The position numbers were made by a program, and so were the translations under genes. This document shows positions 23,346 through 36,100 of a stretch of DNA of 64,000 nucleotides, piece by piece (the stretch's first letter is position 1; the number at the start of each line of letters is the position of its first letter). The notes under the pieces were generated by a model. The model was not told the origin of the DNA and made no database searches. It saw only the letters and a program-made list of their open reading frames with translations. Source of the stretch: Centropus unirufus (Eukaryota > Chordata > Aves > Cuculiformes > Centropidae); assembly GCA_013397695.1 (NCBI GenBank), contig VYZI01000321.1, forward strand, positions 81,715 to 145,714. Reading direction: 5' to 3'.

Positions 23346-26300
23346 ATAAACAGAAGGGGGAGAGAGTGAGAATTGTTCAAGTTATATGTCATAAATACAT
23401 TCAAAATGAAGAATACTCAGTAATGAACAGCTAAGCCACTGAGAGGAAACAAAATTTCATCAGAAGACAGACTTTATTACAGTCATATAAAAAAAGGCAA
23501 GAAAATGAAAAAGAAAAGAAAAACAAACATTTTCTGTAATTTGAAGAAAAGAAATGGGAGAAAAAAATAAAGTGTCTGATACGTAAAGTTGCTGCAAACT
23601 GGAATCTATTGATGCTATTGCAGCTAGATGAGGTTGTTGGTAATACTGTAGTTTATCATTACTTTTGTGTGCTGTGGGGCAGAGGAGAGATGAGGTTATC
23701 CCTTCAAATAAGAGGTAGTAGAGCAAAGTGGAATGAAACAAGTATTTGCTGCAAACTCAGGGGATTAAAACCAGTTTGAATTATTTAGAAATGGCACTGG
23801 GTCTGCATCCTTTCATAGTCTGTCCACTGGACAGAAGAAACTCAGAGGTACAGCTGCATGTATCTGGCTGTATAAGAAACACAGTATTTGCAATTCTTGG
23901 CACTCCTTTTCCAGCATGGAAAGAGAAAGGTGTAGGGGCAATGCTTACATCTCACTGACATGTCTTCCTCTTGTCTCTCCTCTGCAGTAAGTGTAGTACA
24001 AAAAGTTTCAATGGCTTGAGGTACACTTTCTCAAGATTCGTCTACATCTATAACATGGGTAGTAGCATCTGGATTGGAGAAGGATTGTTACACTTTAAGT
24101 AAGTTCTTCCCAGTTTGGGAGACATGCAAAAATACAAATCCTCACAGAGGGCAATGGTCAAGGGAAGGTGGATGAGGGAAGCCTCTGAACTCCTCTATTT
24201 CCAAGTAGAAGTAAGCCTGGATGCATAAATTAGACAGGAGCTGCAATCTGCTCCAACATGTGCCAGCTAGATGACCAGAATTAGTTTATACACAGCTGGA
24301 TGAGTTTGACTGTGCTTACATGAAATTTGCCCTCTGCCACAGAGCAGTAATTTATTTTTGCTCTGCTACTGTTCTGTATTGCTAACCTACTTGTTCAAAA
24401 TCAAGGGTTCTAAAATTATAGAAATGGATGTAAAAAAAATTAATTCTTTGCAAATAACAATCAGGAAGTGTGTGTTTCTTCAGGGTTCTGAGCTTCAAAA
24501 AACGACAAGTTCAACTCATTTCATATCATTAAGGCTTTTTACTCAGTTATGAGGCTCATGGTACAAACATGTGAAGTGACAACTCCAGTGTTGATTTTTA
24601 AGTCTGTTACAGATTCTTACATACACTACATTCAGAAACTACCTCCGGAAGCTACTCCAAGATGTGCCTGTGATAATACAATTGGCAAGTTTTTTATCTT
24701 AAACTAATTTCATGCTACACCACTGTTCCATAATGTCACTTGGCAGTCATGTTAAGGCTGTCAAGAGAAGAGAGGCCAAGAATGAAAACTGAGTAAAATG
24801 TAGGCAAGCAGTTATGTCATTAAAATGTTAGTTCAAAACAGTAAATAATGCCAGTTCTTACCTCCACAGAAGAAAAATAGTCAGAAGTATTGATCTTAGT
24901 ACACAGAAGTTAGCTATCTGACCTGACGTCCTTTCTGGAACCTTTCAAGAATGTCTGTCAATAAGAAAATAAACAACCCTGAATGTCTATATTTTTTCTG
25001 TTCTTTTATTTCTTTATTTTCTGTATTCCTTATTGTATCCCTTGTATTACTAACCATTATTTTTCCTTCACAAGTGTCTAAAATTTTTTCCCTTTCTTGT
25101 TCATTACTCTGTCTCTCTCTGACCTGCCCTTCCCCTTTTCTTTCTAAAAATAAAGCTCTCATCTATTTCTTATCACATTCATGACAATATCCTCTCTCCT
25201 ACTTTGCATTTTAGCCCCATTGAACTTCTTGATGACTCTTCCTCTCTTAGCTCAGATTATTGACAAAGGAAACTTCAGCTCACATCCCACACACTTGCAG
25301 GAAAAAAAGAAATGTAGCGAAGGGAGCTGAAGAATGTATATAAGCCATTCCAGCAGACCATCTGTCCCACAGGTCAGCTACCTAGACACCTTCCTGTGTT
25401 ACTGTGCTACCATGGCAGCACATGGAGTTCTATGCCTGAACATTGTGACAGGCCAGACACCAGCCACCTTGTTAAGCCAGAGATGTAGCAGTTGCCTGGA
25501 AGAGTAGACTTTCCCTACGACACAAATTGTTCATCCTGCAGAAGTAGTGTTCAGTGTCATGCAGCTGACAGATGTTTAGCAAGGATTTCCTCCCGTTATC
25601 ACAAATGTATAGGTTTCTGAAAATCCCCTAGTGCCATCGGACAGAATAAGCTGATAAAATATCTGGAAGAAAGAAGATAAACCAATAGTTTGTGAAATAG
25701 AAGTTGAAAATTATCAGATCCATTTTAGGTGGACTTAAAGGGCAAAGCCCACTAGGTAGAACCTGACAATGTTACACTGTATTTTTCACTAGGAAGGGTA
25801 CGCCAAAGGTGAGAGTTGTTTGCATTTCTGAAAAAGAAATGGCAAAAAATGGTTAGTTTTGAGATGGAGCAACAACAGAGTCCTCCTAAAATGGAGATAA
25901 TGTGGCCATGGAAAAATGACTACAGAAGAACATGTAGTCATTCTAAATATTTTCAGTTCTGGGAACAATTTATTGAGCATACAGAATCAACATTGTTAAG
26001 ACATCCAGCAGCTCTGTCTTCTTTCATATTGTACTAAGATCAAAAGGCAGCCTGTGTTAGTCATGGGAGATAGAATTACTTCTCTCTACTTAGTTAAATA
26101 ACCAAAGTGCACTGTATTCATTTTCATGGTGATCTTAATTTGAAAATATGTCAATGCTCTGCTTTAGCGAGTATTTTCTCATTTTAAAAATCAAGTTCAG
26201 CACATGGGGCCAATTCTTGTTTCCAGTGAAGTCAAATTTCATATTTATCTTTATATGGGTTCAGAATCAACACTCTCACATGAGGCCATCCACTTAACGA

Positions 26301-28100
26301 GGAGAAGCAAGGACTTACTATTTTTTGAAAATGTCCCAGAGCCACTCCTGAGGTGGGAAGGTCACCTCTGATCACAATTTTTCTTTCAGAGCAAATTGTA
26401 GATAGCCTTGACCTAATAGCAATGACAGAAGGGAAAATACAAGAACCTGCACCCCGGAACTCCCAAGTATACATCTGCCAGCTGTAACTCAATCAGATGG
26501 GGTTATGCCAAAGTTTGCAATGAGGTGAAACCATAGGACTTGTTAAGCTCCAGTGTCCACCAGGAAAACTGGCCCCCTAGAGACTCTTTACAGTCTGAGA
26601 TGCTCTTTACAGAGTAGTTTTTTTCTACCAGCATAGGCCCACTACCTTAAATGGTGACAAGTGCCAATTCAGGCTGCCCAAGTTTAGCTGAAGCACCTGA
26701 GCAACTTTACTGGCTACTTAAAACCAAGTAAACTAGCATCACTGCATGTTATTAGGACATTTCAGAGATAAATAATAGCTTGAGATACCTGGACCCTAAC
26801 AGGCACAGCAGGACCTTGATCTTTAACTGGTTTTCAAACGAGTCCTTGAAATATCAAGAAAGACCAAGACCCCATGCATACAGCAGACACTTAGCACCAA
26901 AAAAAAAAAAAAGGACAAAACACAGATCTAATGGTTCAGCATGACCCTTTAACTTCAGTCAAATGTTAGTTAACCCTGGATCAGCTATTCAAAACAAGCA
27001 AGAGAAACTGGAAATCAGTGCAATGTGCAAAGGTCTGAACTACTAATAATGGAGTCCCTCCTCCACCTACTAGCCTCTGGCCCACCCTGACAAAAAAAAA
27101 TCAGAACTGGGAAGAACCGTATAGGCAGAAAACAGGCATAGGAGCAGCCCTCTTTTACTGCAAGTAATGAGTTGTAGGCATGCAAATCTTTCCATCATTC
27201 ATTTATAAGCCAGTAGATAAGATGCAGAGATCACATTTGTAATCTAAATGTCAAAGTGCATGGGTAATTTTCACGATTGTAAGTGCTGCTTTGATCATCT
27301 TCAATATTTCAAGTTCTCTCTTCAAAATGACATCAGACATCTGGGATAACTGAATGTTCTGGTTAATTAATTCTTATAGTGAGTGCTCTGCTGTTGTCAC
27401 CATTTGTTCATGGACTTTTCATTATCACAATATTTGTTATCTGACTAAATAAAGCAAACTATAACATATGAAGCACAGTACAGTAAGTGCACCTTCCAGT
27501 GCCAGCAAAAAAAGCATACATGAAAGCCTCTTTAAAAAAACATGTCCCTGCCAAACCACATGCTGTGATGCCTCTAAATGAGTAAATTTAGGTCATTAAT
27601 ACAAATCCAAGCAAAAGCAATAAACGAGGAATGAGTTGCTAAGCATCAATTACCTGTGCAGGTAAAAAAAGAGACATGAATTTGCAAAGGCTCCCATACC
27701 AAAACCATGGGGGATTTGTTTAGATTTTTTTTAATCCAGAGCCTCTTAGCTCTGAGGTGTGGTCAGGCTTTCCTGCTGATTAAGCTGATAAGAAAACTAA
27801 TTTCAGTGAAGTTAAAGCAACCTAAACTCTCACACCACACTTTGAAGCCAAAACTAACTCCTACAACAGAGATTAAAAGTTAGAAAATACTATGCCTTCT
27901 TCATTATTACAGCTGAATAGAAGCTTAAAGGACGTTATTCATCCTTCAGGAAAATCTGTGATATATGAGAGACCTTCTGCCATGCAAATGAATCAGTACA
28001 GTAGCAAAAAGCATGTTCTCCGTGGTATTTGCTGTGGTGGAGCATGGTCAAGGCTATTCCTGCCTAGCTGTCTGAGAAGGACTGCAGAACTCTCCTCCAA
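23346..28100. other. Unique AT-rich non-coding DNA
   Basis: No gene or transposon was recognised. A pyrimidine-rich stretch lies at about 24985-25150 and an A(13) run at about 26899-26911. Open frames are under 100 codons and lie on both strands. The frame at 24951-25184 is a low-complexity hydrophobic reading of the pyrimidine-rich stretch. Confidence 0.45.
24985..25150. repeat. Pyrimidine-rich low-complexity stretch
   Basis: T and C dominate for about 165 bp on the plus strand, with runs such as TTTTTTCTGTTCTTTTATTTC. The long antisense frame across it (24914-25162) is rich in E, R and K only because of this composition. Confidence 0.55.
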
Positions 28101-28517
28101 CTCATAGAATCTTAAAATCATTAAGGTTGGAAAACACCTCCTAGACCATCAAGTCTATCCATCAGCCCAACACCACCAGGCTTACTAAACCGTGACCTGA
28201 AGTGCTGCAGCTACATGGTTATTAAACAGCTCCAGGGATGCTGACTCCACCACTTCCACTTCCCTAGGCAGCCAATTCCAATGCTTAACCAACCTTCCCT
28301 GATGCAAGCTGAAGTTAATTCATCTTATCCTGTAACTAGTCACTTCAGAGATCAAAACTCACCTCATTTTCAACCTCCTTTCAGGTAGTTGTAAAGAGCA
28401 ATTAGGTCTCTTTACAGCCTTCTCTGTTCCACACTAAACAATTCTAGTTTCCTCAGCTGCTCCTGAAAAGACTTGCAAACTACTCTTCACCAGCTTCATT
28501 TTCCTTCTGTACTCCCC

Positions 28518-29250
28518 TTTGCCTTGCAGGACTCTAACAAGGGACACTCTCAATCAGTGTCCTGAACAGACCGAGGTCTTCCCTCCAGAAGTCCATGCTA
28601 GTGCTTTTACAGACCCTCTTCTTTAATTCACTAAGAATCAAGAGCTCTGTCATTTCATGGTCACCAAGCTCAAGAGAACCTCTGACCACCACATCTCCCA
28701 CTAATGCTTCTCTGTTTTTAAATAGCAGGTAAAGGAAGACCCCTCCCTGGTAGGCTCATTTACCAGCTTTATCAGAAAGTTAGCTTCAACACACTCCAGG
28801 AAACCTCCAGCACCATTTACTGTTGTGCTGTATTTCCAGCAGACGTCCAGTAAGCTGAACTCCTGTACAAGAACAATTGTAAGATTTCTGCCAGCTACTT
28901 GTAAACTTCTTCATCTACCTCTTTATCCTGGTTTGACAGTATATTACAGATTTCCAGCCAGATATCTACCTTGTTCACCCTCCCCTTCTTCCTTATCATA
29001 ATAGGGCATTGAGTCTTATTATCACAATCATTGAGCTCTAACAATCAAAATTATTCCTAACATACAGAGCCATCCCACTGCCTTTCCTTCCTTGCCTATC
29101 CCTTCTGAAGAACTTATCCATTACAACCCTCCAGTCACTGGAGTCATCCCACCATGTTTCTGTAATGGCAACTAAGACATATCTATCCTACTGCACAATG
29201 GCTTCCAGCTCCGCCTGTTTGTTGTCCATGCAATGTGCATTGGTGAAGAA
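28518..29250 (-). pseudogene. CR1 ORF2 endonuclease-domain remnant
   Basis: The minus strand reads, in broken frames, the APE-like endonuclease that nicks target DNA for CR1 insertion: TNAHCMDNKQAELEAIVQ, a stop, then DRYVLVAITETWWDDSSDW, then RRDRQGRKGSGMALYVRNN. The block ITETWW contains the conserved catalytic-region glutamate of these endonucleases. Downstream the frame decays but still shows the 'fslldvcwky' and 'GDHEM' like positions (about 28660 and 28830). It stops at about 28518, where sequence resumes near the 3' UTR. Confidence 0.7.
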
Positions 29251-29800
29251 GAACTTTAGCTGAGCTACTGATTTCACACCCAATGCTGGCATGCCACCCC
29301 TAGGCTCATCTCTACTGAGCCTGGATGTATCCCCTCCCCTCTCTGAGCCTAGCTTAAAGCCCTTTCAATGAGCCCTACCAATGCCAGAGTGAGAATCCAT
29401 TACCCCTTAGAGATCGCTAAAATCCACGTGTTACCATTAGACGTGGTGCCATGTAAATCTCCTCATGACCATAAAAAAACAAAATTCCACTGATGGCACT
29501 AGCCTCTGAGCCACATGTTAATCAGGTGAGTTTTCCTGATCCTTTCAGTATTCTTCCCTGCCACGGATGAGACTGAGGAAAACATTACCTGAGCTCAAAA
29601 CTATCACCCTAGTGCTCTGAAGTCACTTCTGATCATTTTTGGACTTCACAACCTCATCGTTACCAACCTGTATAATCAATAGAGGGTAATAAAAAGAGGA
29701 CTGTACCAGACCAAGGAGTTTGCTTGTAATATCTCTAACCCTGACTCCATGGATAGGCATCTTGGGTCCTCCCTTCCACCTGGGAGGGGATTGCCTATGA
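29250..29800 (-). pseudogene. CR1 ORF1 remnant, SGNH/GDSL esterase-like domain
   Basis: On the minus strand, 29644-29740 reads VRDITSKLLGLVQSS and then FYYPLLIIQVGNDEVV before reaching a stop (about 29620). This is the block I associate with the esterase-like domain of CR1 ORF1, in which the D and N/G residues around 'QVGNDE' belong to the SGNH hydrolase fold. The rest toward ORF2 (to about 29250) is decayed, and the catalytic Ser and His blocks were not clearly found. It is part of the internally deleted CR1 and is not a host esterase. In intact elements ORF1 is thought to bind RNA or lipid and assist retrotransposition. Confidence 0.65.
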
Positions 29801-30345
29801 CTACTACCCTCCTTTTAATTTAATGGAGGCATTCATAATGCATAGGACTGACCAACCCACACTCCATAACCCCCTGGATGGACCTTCACCTACCTCCACA
29901 TTTACTTGCTCCTCAAGTTCCAGAGCTCCATATCTGTTGTCTGAGGGTAACTGGGAGGGGATTTACCTTCGACCCTGAGCAGGGACCTGTTTTCATTCCC
30001 TCCTGCCTCTTATGTCCTTCCCTTCTGCACAGTGGCAAGAGGATAGGATCCTCTGCTTCTTATGGAGCCCTCAACTGCAGTGGTGGCTTCAGGGATTGTA
30101 CAGTAGTTCTCCACCAATCTATTTCCTTCTAAGACTCCCTGATACTCTTTAATCTTTCCACTTCCTCTTTCATCTCTGCCACTAGCCTTAGCAGATCATT
30201 CACCTAGTCACACCAAAAACAGTTGTTGTCTCTGCTGCCCTCCCATACAAATGATGGCTCAGGCATTCCCTGAAGCCAGAAACCTGTGGACCTGTGACCC
30301 TCTGCTCCAGAGCCCTTCACCTCAGTGCTGCATGGTTGCACACAC

Positions 30346-30532
30346 CTAGCCATCACATGTGAGGCTCATGGCAGATCAAGTATCATCAAGACAGAATGAT
30401 AAAATATTCCCAGTTTCATTTATACTGCATACTGAATCACGGAAGTGTCCCTAAATTTAGGAAATACTCCTTCTTTTTTTAAAATTACTTCACATAAGCA
30501 CTAACAGTCCAGTTCCTAGAAAGAAAACCTAT
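30346..30532. other. Spacer between CR1 and LTR-like segment
   Basis: Short unique sequence with a T-rich run near 30471-30482. The upstream end of the CR1 may extend a little into it. Confidence 0.35.
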
Positions 30533-31140
30533 TGTGGAAGGATACCTAACTGGAGAGGCTGGAAGAGCAAATTCTCTTTTGGTTCCCCATAGCACTCAAA
30601 GAGTGTTGCAGAATGGCTAGATGAGCAAGACCATAACCTACTTTAGAGAACAAAAAAATACTGTGCTCAAGACAAAGGACGAGGACTCCGTGCAGAACAA
30701 CAGGACACTGTGATCATGAGAGAGAACAAGAGAACATCAAGGGGAAGTAAAGTCAAAGAAGCATTGACTAGAAGCATGTAACAAGTGCTTGGCTAGTAAA
30801 GGCTTAGCAGAAAAGCAGCAGAAAAGTGTAACAACATTATGACTGTGCAGCAAAAAACATAACCAATCAAAATGTAGAAAAAGTACGCAATTGAAATGTC
30901 TTAACAAATCACATTAGTAGTTTTATTGCCTGGATATGGCGTGATAGGTGAAGAAAGTGTATATAAACCAAAGAAAATTAATAATTAACGAAGCCCTGTT
31001 ATAACTCATATTGGGTTGCTTGGCCTTCCTTTCTCAGCAAAAACAAGGGTTGGTAATCAAGGAGAACCTGATCTGCTTCAGCTGTGGTGGAGGCAAGGAT
31101 CAACCTGATCCTCCTTAACTTTCCCTCGCAACCATAGAGA
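30533..31140 (+). mobile_element. Candidate solo LTR of an endogenous retrovirus
   Basis: The segment has the order of signals expected of an LTR promoter on the plus strand. AACCAATCAAAATG, an inverted-CCAAT context, lies near 30860. About 90 bases on comes a TATA box, GTATATAAACC, near 30959-30969. A short A/T-rich stretch and a pyrimidine-rich 'gcttggccttcctttctcagc' (about 31020-31040) follow, like an R/U5 start. The upstream part is purine-rich like U3 regions of avian ERVL-type LTRs. No gag, pol or env sequence is adjacent, so a solo LTR is the best reading. The TG and CA ends and a target duplication were not identified, and no canonical AATAAA is seen, so boundaries are approximate. 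Confidence 0.4.
30959..30969 (+). promoter_or_regulatory. TATA box of the LTR-like segment
   Basis: GTATATAAACC matches the TATA consensus and lies about 90 bases after a CCAAT-type motif. It is the strongest core-promoter-like arrangement I noticed in the window. Activity is not implied. Confidence 0.4.
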
Positions 31141-33063
31141 AACCCCAAAATTTCATTCTAAAACCAGCAATGTCCTCAAGGACTAAAATAAATTAATAAA
31201 ACTACTAGCTAACTTCTTTGCTAAGTTTAAATAGCCATATTTAGGAAGGTAAAGTTTCACTAATCCTATTGCCCTTTATATTTTAAGTAATACAGGTCAA
31301 ATTCTTTTCCTTGCTCAATCAAATAAGGATACTCCATGAGGCTCTAAAGCCTTCTGCTCTGTACTTCCTTTAAATTTACAAATATGAGTTGCATAATCAG
31401 ATTGGCAGAGGAATTTTCTTTATCTGATTCATTCACATGAGACTGGAGAAAATCAGACTGGAAAAGTTAGAGCAAATTTAGTTCGGTTTCTAATTACATT
31501 ATTTACATAATAAAGAAAATTATTACTCATCTTGCTGATTCAAATATCAACTAATAAGAGCTTTCCTAAGATATATATATATGAAGACTTGGTTGTCCAC
31601 TTGCTTATTCTTAATTTATATTGATATAATTGCATTGACCTTGGATTATCTACTCTAGAGTTATGTCAGTACTGAGTAAAAAAAAAAAAACAACCAACAA
31701 ACAAACAAAAAAACTGTTGGGCCAAAACCATTATTCACATAGTTAAACTCACCCCTGGGCAGGTTTCCCAGTCTCTTTCTCCTCTGTAAAACTCAACAAA
31801 ATTGCTAATAGTCAATCAGTCCCTTAAGACTTATGAGGATACTCCTGATACCACCTTGAAAGACCAGAAATGTATGCACAGAGAGATATGAATGAGCAAA
31901 TTACACACTGTACCTCATATGTGAATCAGAACTACTAACTCTGCCTTAACAAGAAGAGCAGGAAAAAATGGAGACACCTTAATGCAAAGGAGAGCAAATA
32001 GCAGTTTAGCAGTGAAGAATTACATATATAAATTATTTTGCTAACAGTCTCATTTCACCATAATTATATTAATTTATCCGCTATTATTCACTGCAATAAC
32101 ACTGATCTCAATGAATTCATCAGGTGCTAGTGCTGCTATGAGAAACGCATCCAAAAGAGTTCCACACTAATTCAGAATTAGTTAAATGTACTGATAAACC
32201 AAAATGTACTCACTATGTTTTTGTTGTTATTTTCAGGGTCTGTTGAAAAAAATATTACCTTTCAATTAGCTGAGACTTTCATCAGCCTTGTCATTTCTAA
32301 ACCAGGGTGTACCTGTCATTTAACCTCCTTCCCCCTTCAGTTTTCACCTGATACATTTGTGTTAAACCACAGGCTGATATATGAGCATTGCCTTGGCTAC
32401 ACAAAAGATCAATCACTAAAGAAACTTCCAAAAGGTATGAATCTAGTATAGGAAATTATTACTCTTTTTCTGCTTCATCTTCTCTGGCTGAGGGATTGCC
32501 TGTAGTGGAGTACTCCTATTTATATTTTGCCTTTTTGCCTTTTTTATTTAAATTCCCAAACCATTGTTACACATTTCTTAATTGCATTTGTAAAAGGTGC
32601 ACGGGTATACACAGGCAACAGTCAGTCTGCTGCTGATTGCAATAGCGTGGTTTGATAGAAGTCTGTAATCTGTCTGAAATGTAATCCAGAGCGAAGAAGC
32701 ATGAAAACAAGAACATGAAGACAAAGAAACATGCATCCTGATGTGAGAAGCATGTCTAAGTAATAAAGTGCAGAGGATTTAGACCATTTGTCCTGATGAC
32801 TTCTTTAGAATATAGAGAGATGAGACTGACAAGTTAATCACACACAGATGCACAAGAATTTTTGTGGTTTCTTTTGAACAGCCCAAAGCAATTTTCCATT
32901 ACCTCTGTCCCTGCATAGTCATCTGTGCTTCTGAAAATTAGTGGAAAGGTGTAAAAAATGGCAAGGTCAGTTCTTTACCCTTATTATTCCCTACACTGCT
33001 TCTGTTTCACCTCCTACTATTTCTTTAGTTAATCTACACAACAAAACAGGTGCAGTGTTTGTT
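31141..33063. other. Unique AT-rich non-coding DNA
   Basis: No gene was recognised. It contains a short (TA)5 run near 31571 and an A-rich CAAC/CAAA repeat at 31678-31714. The frame at 32215-32451 has no ATG-based gene context or motif I recognise. Confidence 0.45.
31678..31714. repeat. A-rich repeat with CAAC/CAAA units
   Basis: An A(13) run followed by CAACCAACAAACAAACAAAAAAAC. It resembles a decaying poly(A) or microsatellite. No retrotransposed sequence is recognisable upstream. Confidence 0.65.
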
Positions 33064-33120
33064 GAGAAGGAAGGGAAGGAATAAGAGGAGGGAGAGAAAA
33101 GGGAGGAAGGGGAGGAAGGG
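33064..33120. repeat. 57-bp polypurine tract
   Basis: All but one base (T at 33082) are purines on the plus strand, with GGAAGG and GGGAGG units. As with the tract at 16170-16289, such sequence can form intramolecular triplexes. No function is shown. Confidence 0.85.
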
Positions 33121-36100
33121 CAGACTTGTATGTCCTGCTTACCATTCAACAGTAGTAACACCTCACCTGAAGTAACTTGAGCACTGCTGGTTAAAACTCA
33201 AATGCAAAGAGAACTACACAAAGTTCATAACACAATCCAACCTTGATCAATTTTACGAGACCCACATTTCTGAAGAAAATTATCATATCATAGAACATAA
33301 GGACATGTTTAAAAGGTCCCTCATTCAAAACCAAAGGGGCATTATTTTCAGAAGCCAATATCCAAAGAGATCACCATGTGTACACTTCTACCAGCTCAAA
33401 GCTGAATCCAAAGAAAATAGCAAACAACAGATGTTGCTACTGGCAGAACTCCATCATAAGCTATGGCTTGGTCCCCAGATCTGGGGTATCCATGATGTCC
33501 TTGGACACTGATGTAAAAAGGCGTACAAAAAAAAAAAAAAAAGAGGAACCCAAACAGCAGTAGAACTCAAAAATTGATTACATAAAATCATTTTGGCAGA
33601 AAAAATAACATACTTTAAATGACATAATATCTTGTGCCCAATCCATGGTACTATAGGTGCCTATTGATTTTCATGGAGTTTATGCTGCCTTATTATTAGC
33701 TAAAAGCCTGGTCAAGAATTCAGAAAAGATGTTAAAAGTATGAGATTTATCCCTACTGTGGCATTACTGATACCAACAGCTTCTGATTTTTACTGGTGTG
33801 AGGAGGAGGCATCCCATCATAAAGACAGAACAACTGAGTATCTAAGGATTTTGGCAAAATCAGGTTTTCTTACTGATGAAAGTAACATGCAGACCAACAA
33901 AAGCATATTTGATTTTACATGAATTGTCAGGCCTGTCAATTGAAAAGAGGCATGGATATATGAGGGAAAACAACACCTGGAGATGGTACACAGAAAAAGA
34001 GAACTCAGTGAAAACTGGAATGAATGCCAGGAATTATTTCCTGCCACCGAGATCTGGTTAGTCTTGGTCTAGTCACTCAAAACAAGACTAAATAAAGGTC
34101 ATGAGTATGATACTGAAAATGATCTTGTACTATCGGGAAGGTAAATACCTGCATTATCTATGACTTTTAGGATTAGAAAAAACAAAACAATAGCTTAGTA
34201 GTACTTAACAAAAAAAATGTTGGCACAATGGGCTTGATATTAGAGTGAAATTTGCACCAAGAATGTGTTCAAAGCTCAAACAATAAAAGAGAAGAGTTGG
34301 TAGCCTTGCTCAAAACTCTCTTTAGTACCAAAACAAACCAAACTTATTTCTAAGACACTCTTGCTCAACTTGATATCTGCTGCATCCACCCAGAATAGCA
34401 CATTCCTAGAGCATGTACTGAAAGAAAGCCTTAAGGATGATCAAGAATGACTGAGTTTGCATCTTTCATGAATATTCCTGTTTCTTCTCAGACTAGCAAA
34501 TTCACCATGGAGTCAGCAATTAGCTTATTAGAGAAGGAAATAAAAAAATAACAACAAACCACAGGAATAACAGGTCATCTTTAAAATAAAAGAAATAATG
34601 TTTATTGCACTAATACTTCATCCTTGATGGGTAGTACCAACTGAGATTGCACCTAAAAAAAAAAAAAATCAAAACCAAACAAGTCTCGTTCCTCTAATAC
34701 TCATTTAAAAGAGGGAAGAAGGTTTATAAATTCAGACAAAACACAAAAGGTGCTACAAATGCAGACATATGTTAGGTATGATAACCAATGTATCTATTTG
34801 TTTTAAAATATCTTTCATAAAGATGCTTAAATCAAAAAGCAAATTAGCTGTTTTGTTCTTTGAAGTTCAATGCATTAGCTTATCAGCAAATATGTGGGAG
34901 AAGAAGGTAATATAGAGAGAAAAATACTAGCACTCTCAATCAATGAAGATTTTATTTATAAGAACAGAGGGATGCATAGCCCTAGTTTTGGTTTTTATAT
35001 CTAACTTCAGTTTTGATCCAGAATGTGAAACATTTTTTTTAACCGTAGTATGAGTTTCTGCTGTTGCTTCAAATGTATACCTTGTTTATTTTTAAAGAAA
35101 AAAATACAGTCAGATATTTGCCATGAAAGAAGTTCAAGATCCATTTTTGTGCAAGTATCTAAGAAACAAAGTTGAACTTTTGGATTTGGGAGAGATCTCT
35201 AATAAGGCCAACAGACTGGCTTTGTCAACTTTAAAGCACATAGAATATCATATTGGGGCAGTAATAGCTCTAATTATTAATCTATTACAATAATATGCAG
35301 AGCAATATATGTATCTATAATAAAACCAATTTTATACATTATCTGAGGTTTTTTATAAATCAATTATGAAATTCGTGCTCCATTTTTTCCCTTCTAGCTT
35401 CTCTGACATATGCAGGAATAGCTCATACTCACAGCCAGGGTACTTCTGGAGATCACAAGGACCAACTATCAAACAAATGAGTTCTCTTATGGAACTAGTT
35501 GTTGGAACTAGCTGCTATTATCTGTACTTTAAAGGATGCTGGCTTTCTTCAGAGTCTTTGTTTTGTTCTCCCATCAATCTTCTACTGCAAGATTTCCTTT
35601 CAAGTAAGTAATAATTAAATTAAAGCTATTTCCACCAGCACATAAGATACTGGAAGGAGTCTAGAGAACAAAGTACATGCGCAACTACTAGAGGAAGATG
35701 CCACAAGAAGGGTGAGAAAAATTTAAAGCTTGGGACAGTCTTCCATGTGCAATTTGGAGCAGAAACCTCCTAGAGGCTTTGTTGTGGTGTCTATTGTTAA
35801 TTAAGTTGTGTTACTAAAAAAAGTACATGGTGCTCTGTAAAATCACAAAGTGAGATACAATCCCTGTTCCCAGTTACCTGGCTTATTTAGTGGTCATAGT
35901 TCACATAAGAGAAACAACTGGTGAGAAAAGAGGAGATAGAAAGGTTTAATGGTAGTCTTTGCTGGAGCAAAGAATGAAGGCCAAAAATTGAAATGAATGT
36001 GGGTAAGATAATGTTAGTTCTGATAAGAACTAAGTCACAGAGCAATTTGAAGCATTATATGAAAGGACAAGTCTGAAAAGCTGCAGTACTGGGGCAAGGA

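Larger units (their letters stand above)
28101..30345 (-). mobile_element. CR1 LINE, internally deleted, keeping both 5' and 3' portions
   Basis: A minus-strand CR1 of about 2.2 kb. Its 3' end is at 28101 ('catagaatcttaaaatcattaaggttgg' in plus orientation) and the 3' UTR and ORF2 end run to about 28517. The sequence then jumps to the end of the endonuclease part of ORF2 (28518-29250). There the minus strand reads VLVAITETWWDDS near 29144-29180 and TNAHCMDNKQAELEAIVQ just upstream, typical of the APE-type endonuclease start. Farther upstream comes ORF1 with an SGNH/GDSL esterase-like block. The upstream region to about 30345 resembles the ORF1 N-terminal part and 5' UTR. Most of the reverse transcriptase is missing, and stops are present throughout. 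The upstream edge is approximate. Confidence 0.85.

Noticed and set aside
33279..33320. Possible CR1 tail ('atcatatcatagaacataagg')
   Set aside because: The start resembles an antisense CR1 tail, but the following bases do not match the 3' UTR wording seen in the accepted copies.
33305..33542. Processed pseudogene ending in A(16)
   Set aside because: The 68-codon frame before the A run matches no protein I recognise and no target duplication is visible. A simple A run is enough to explain it.
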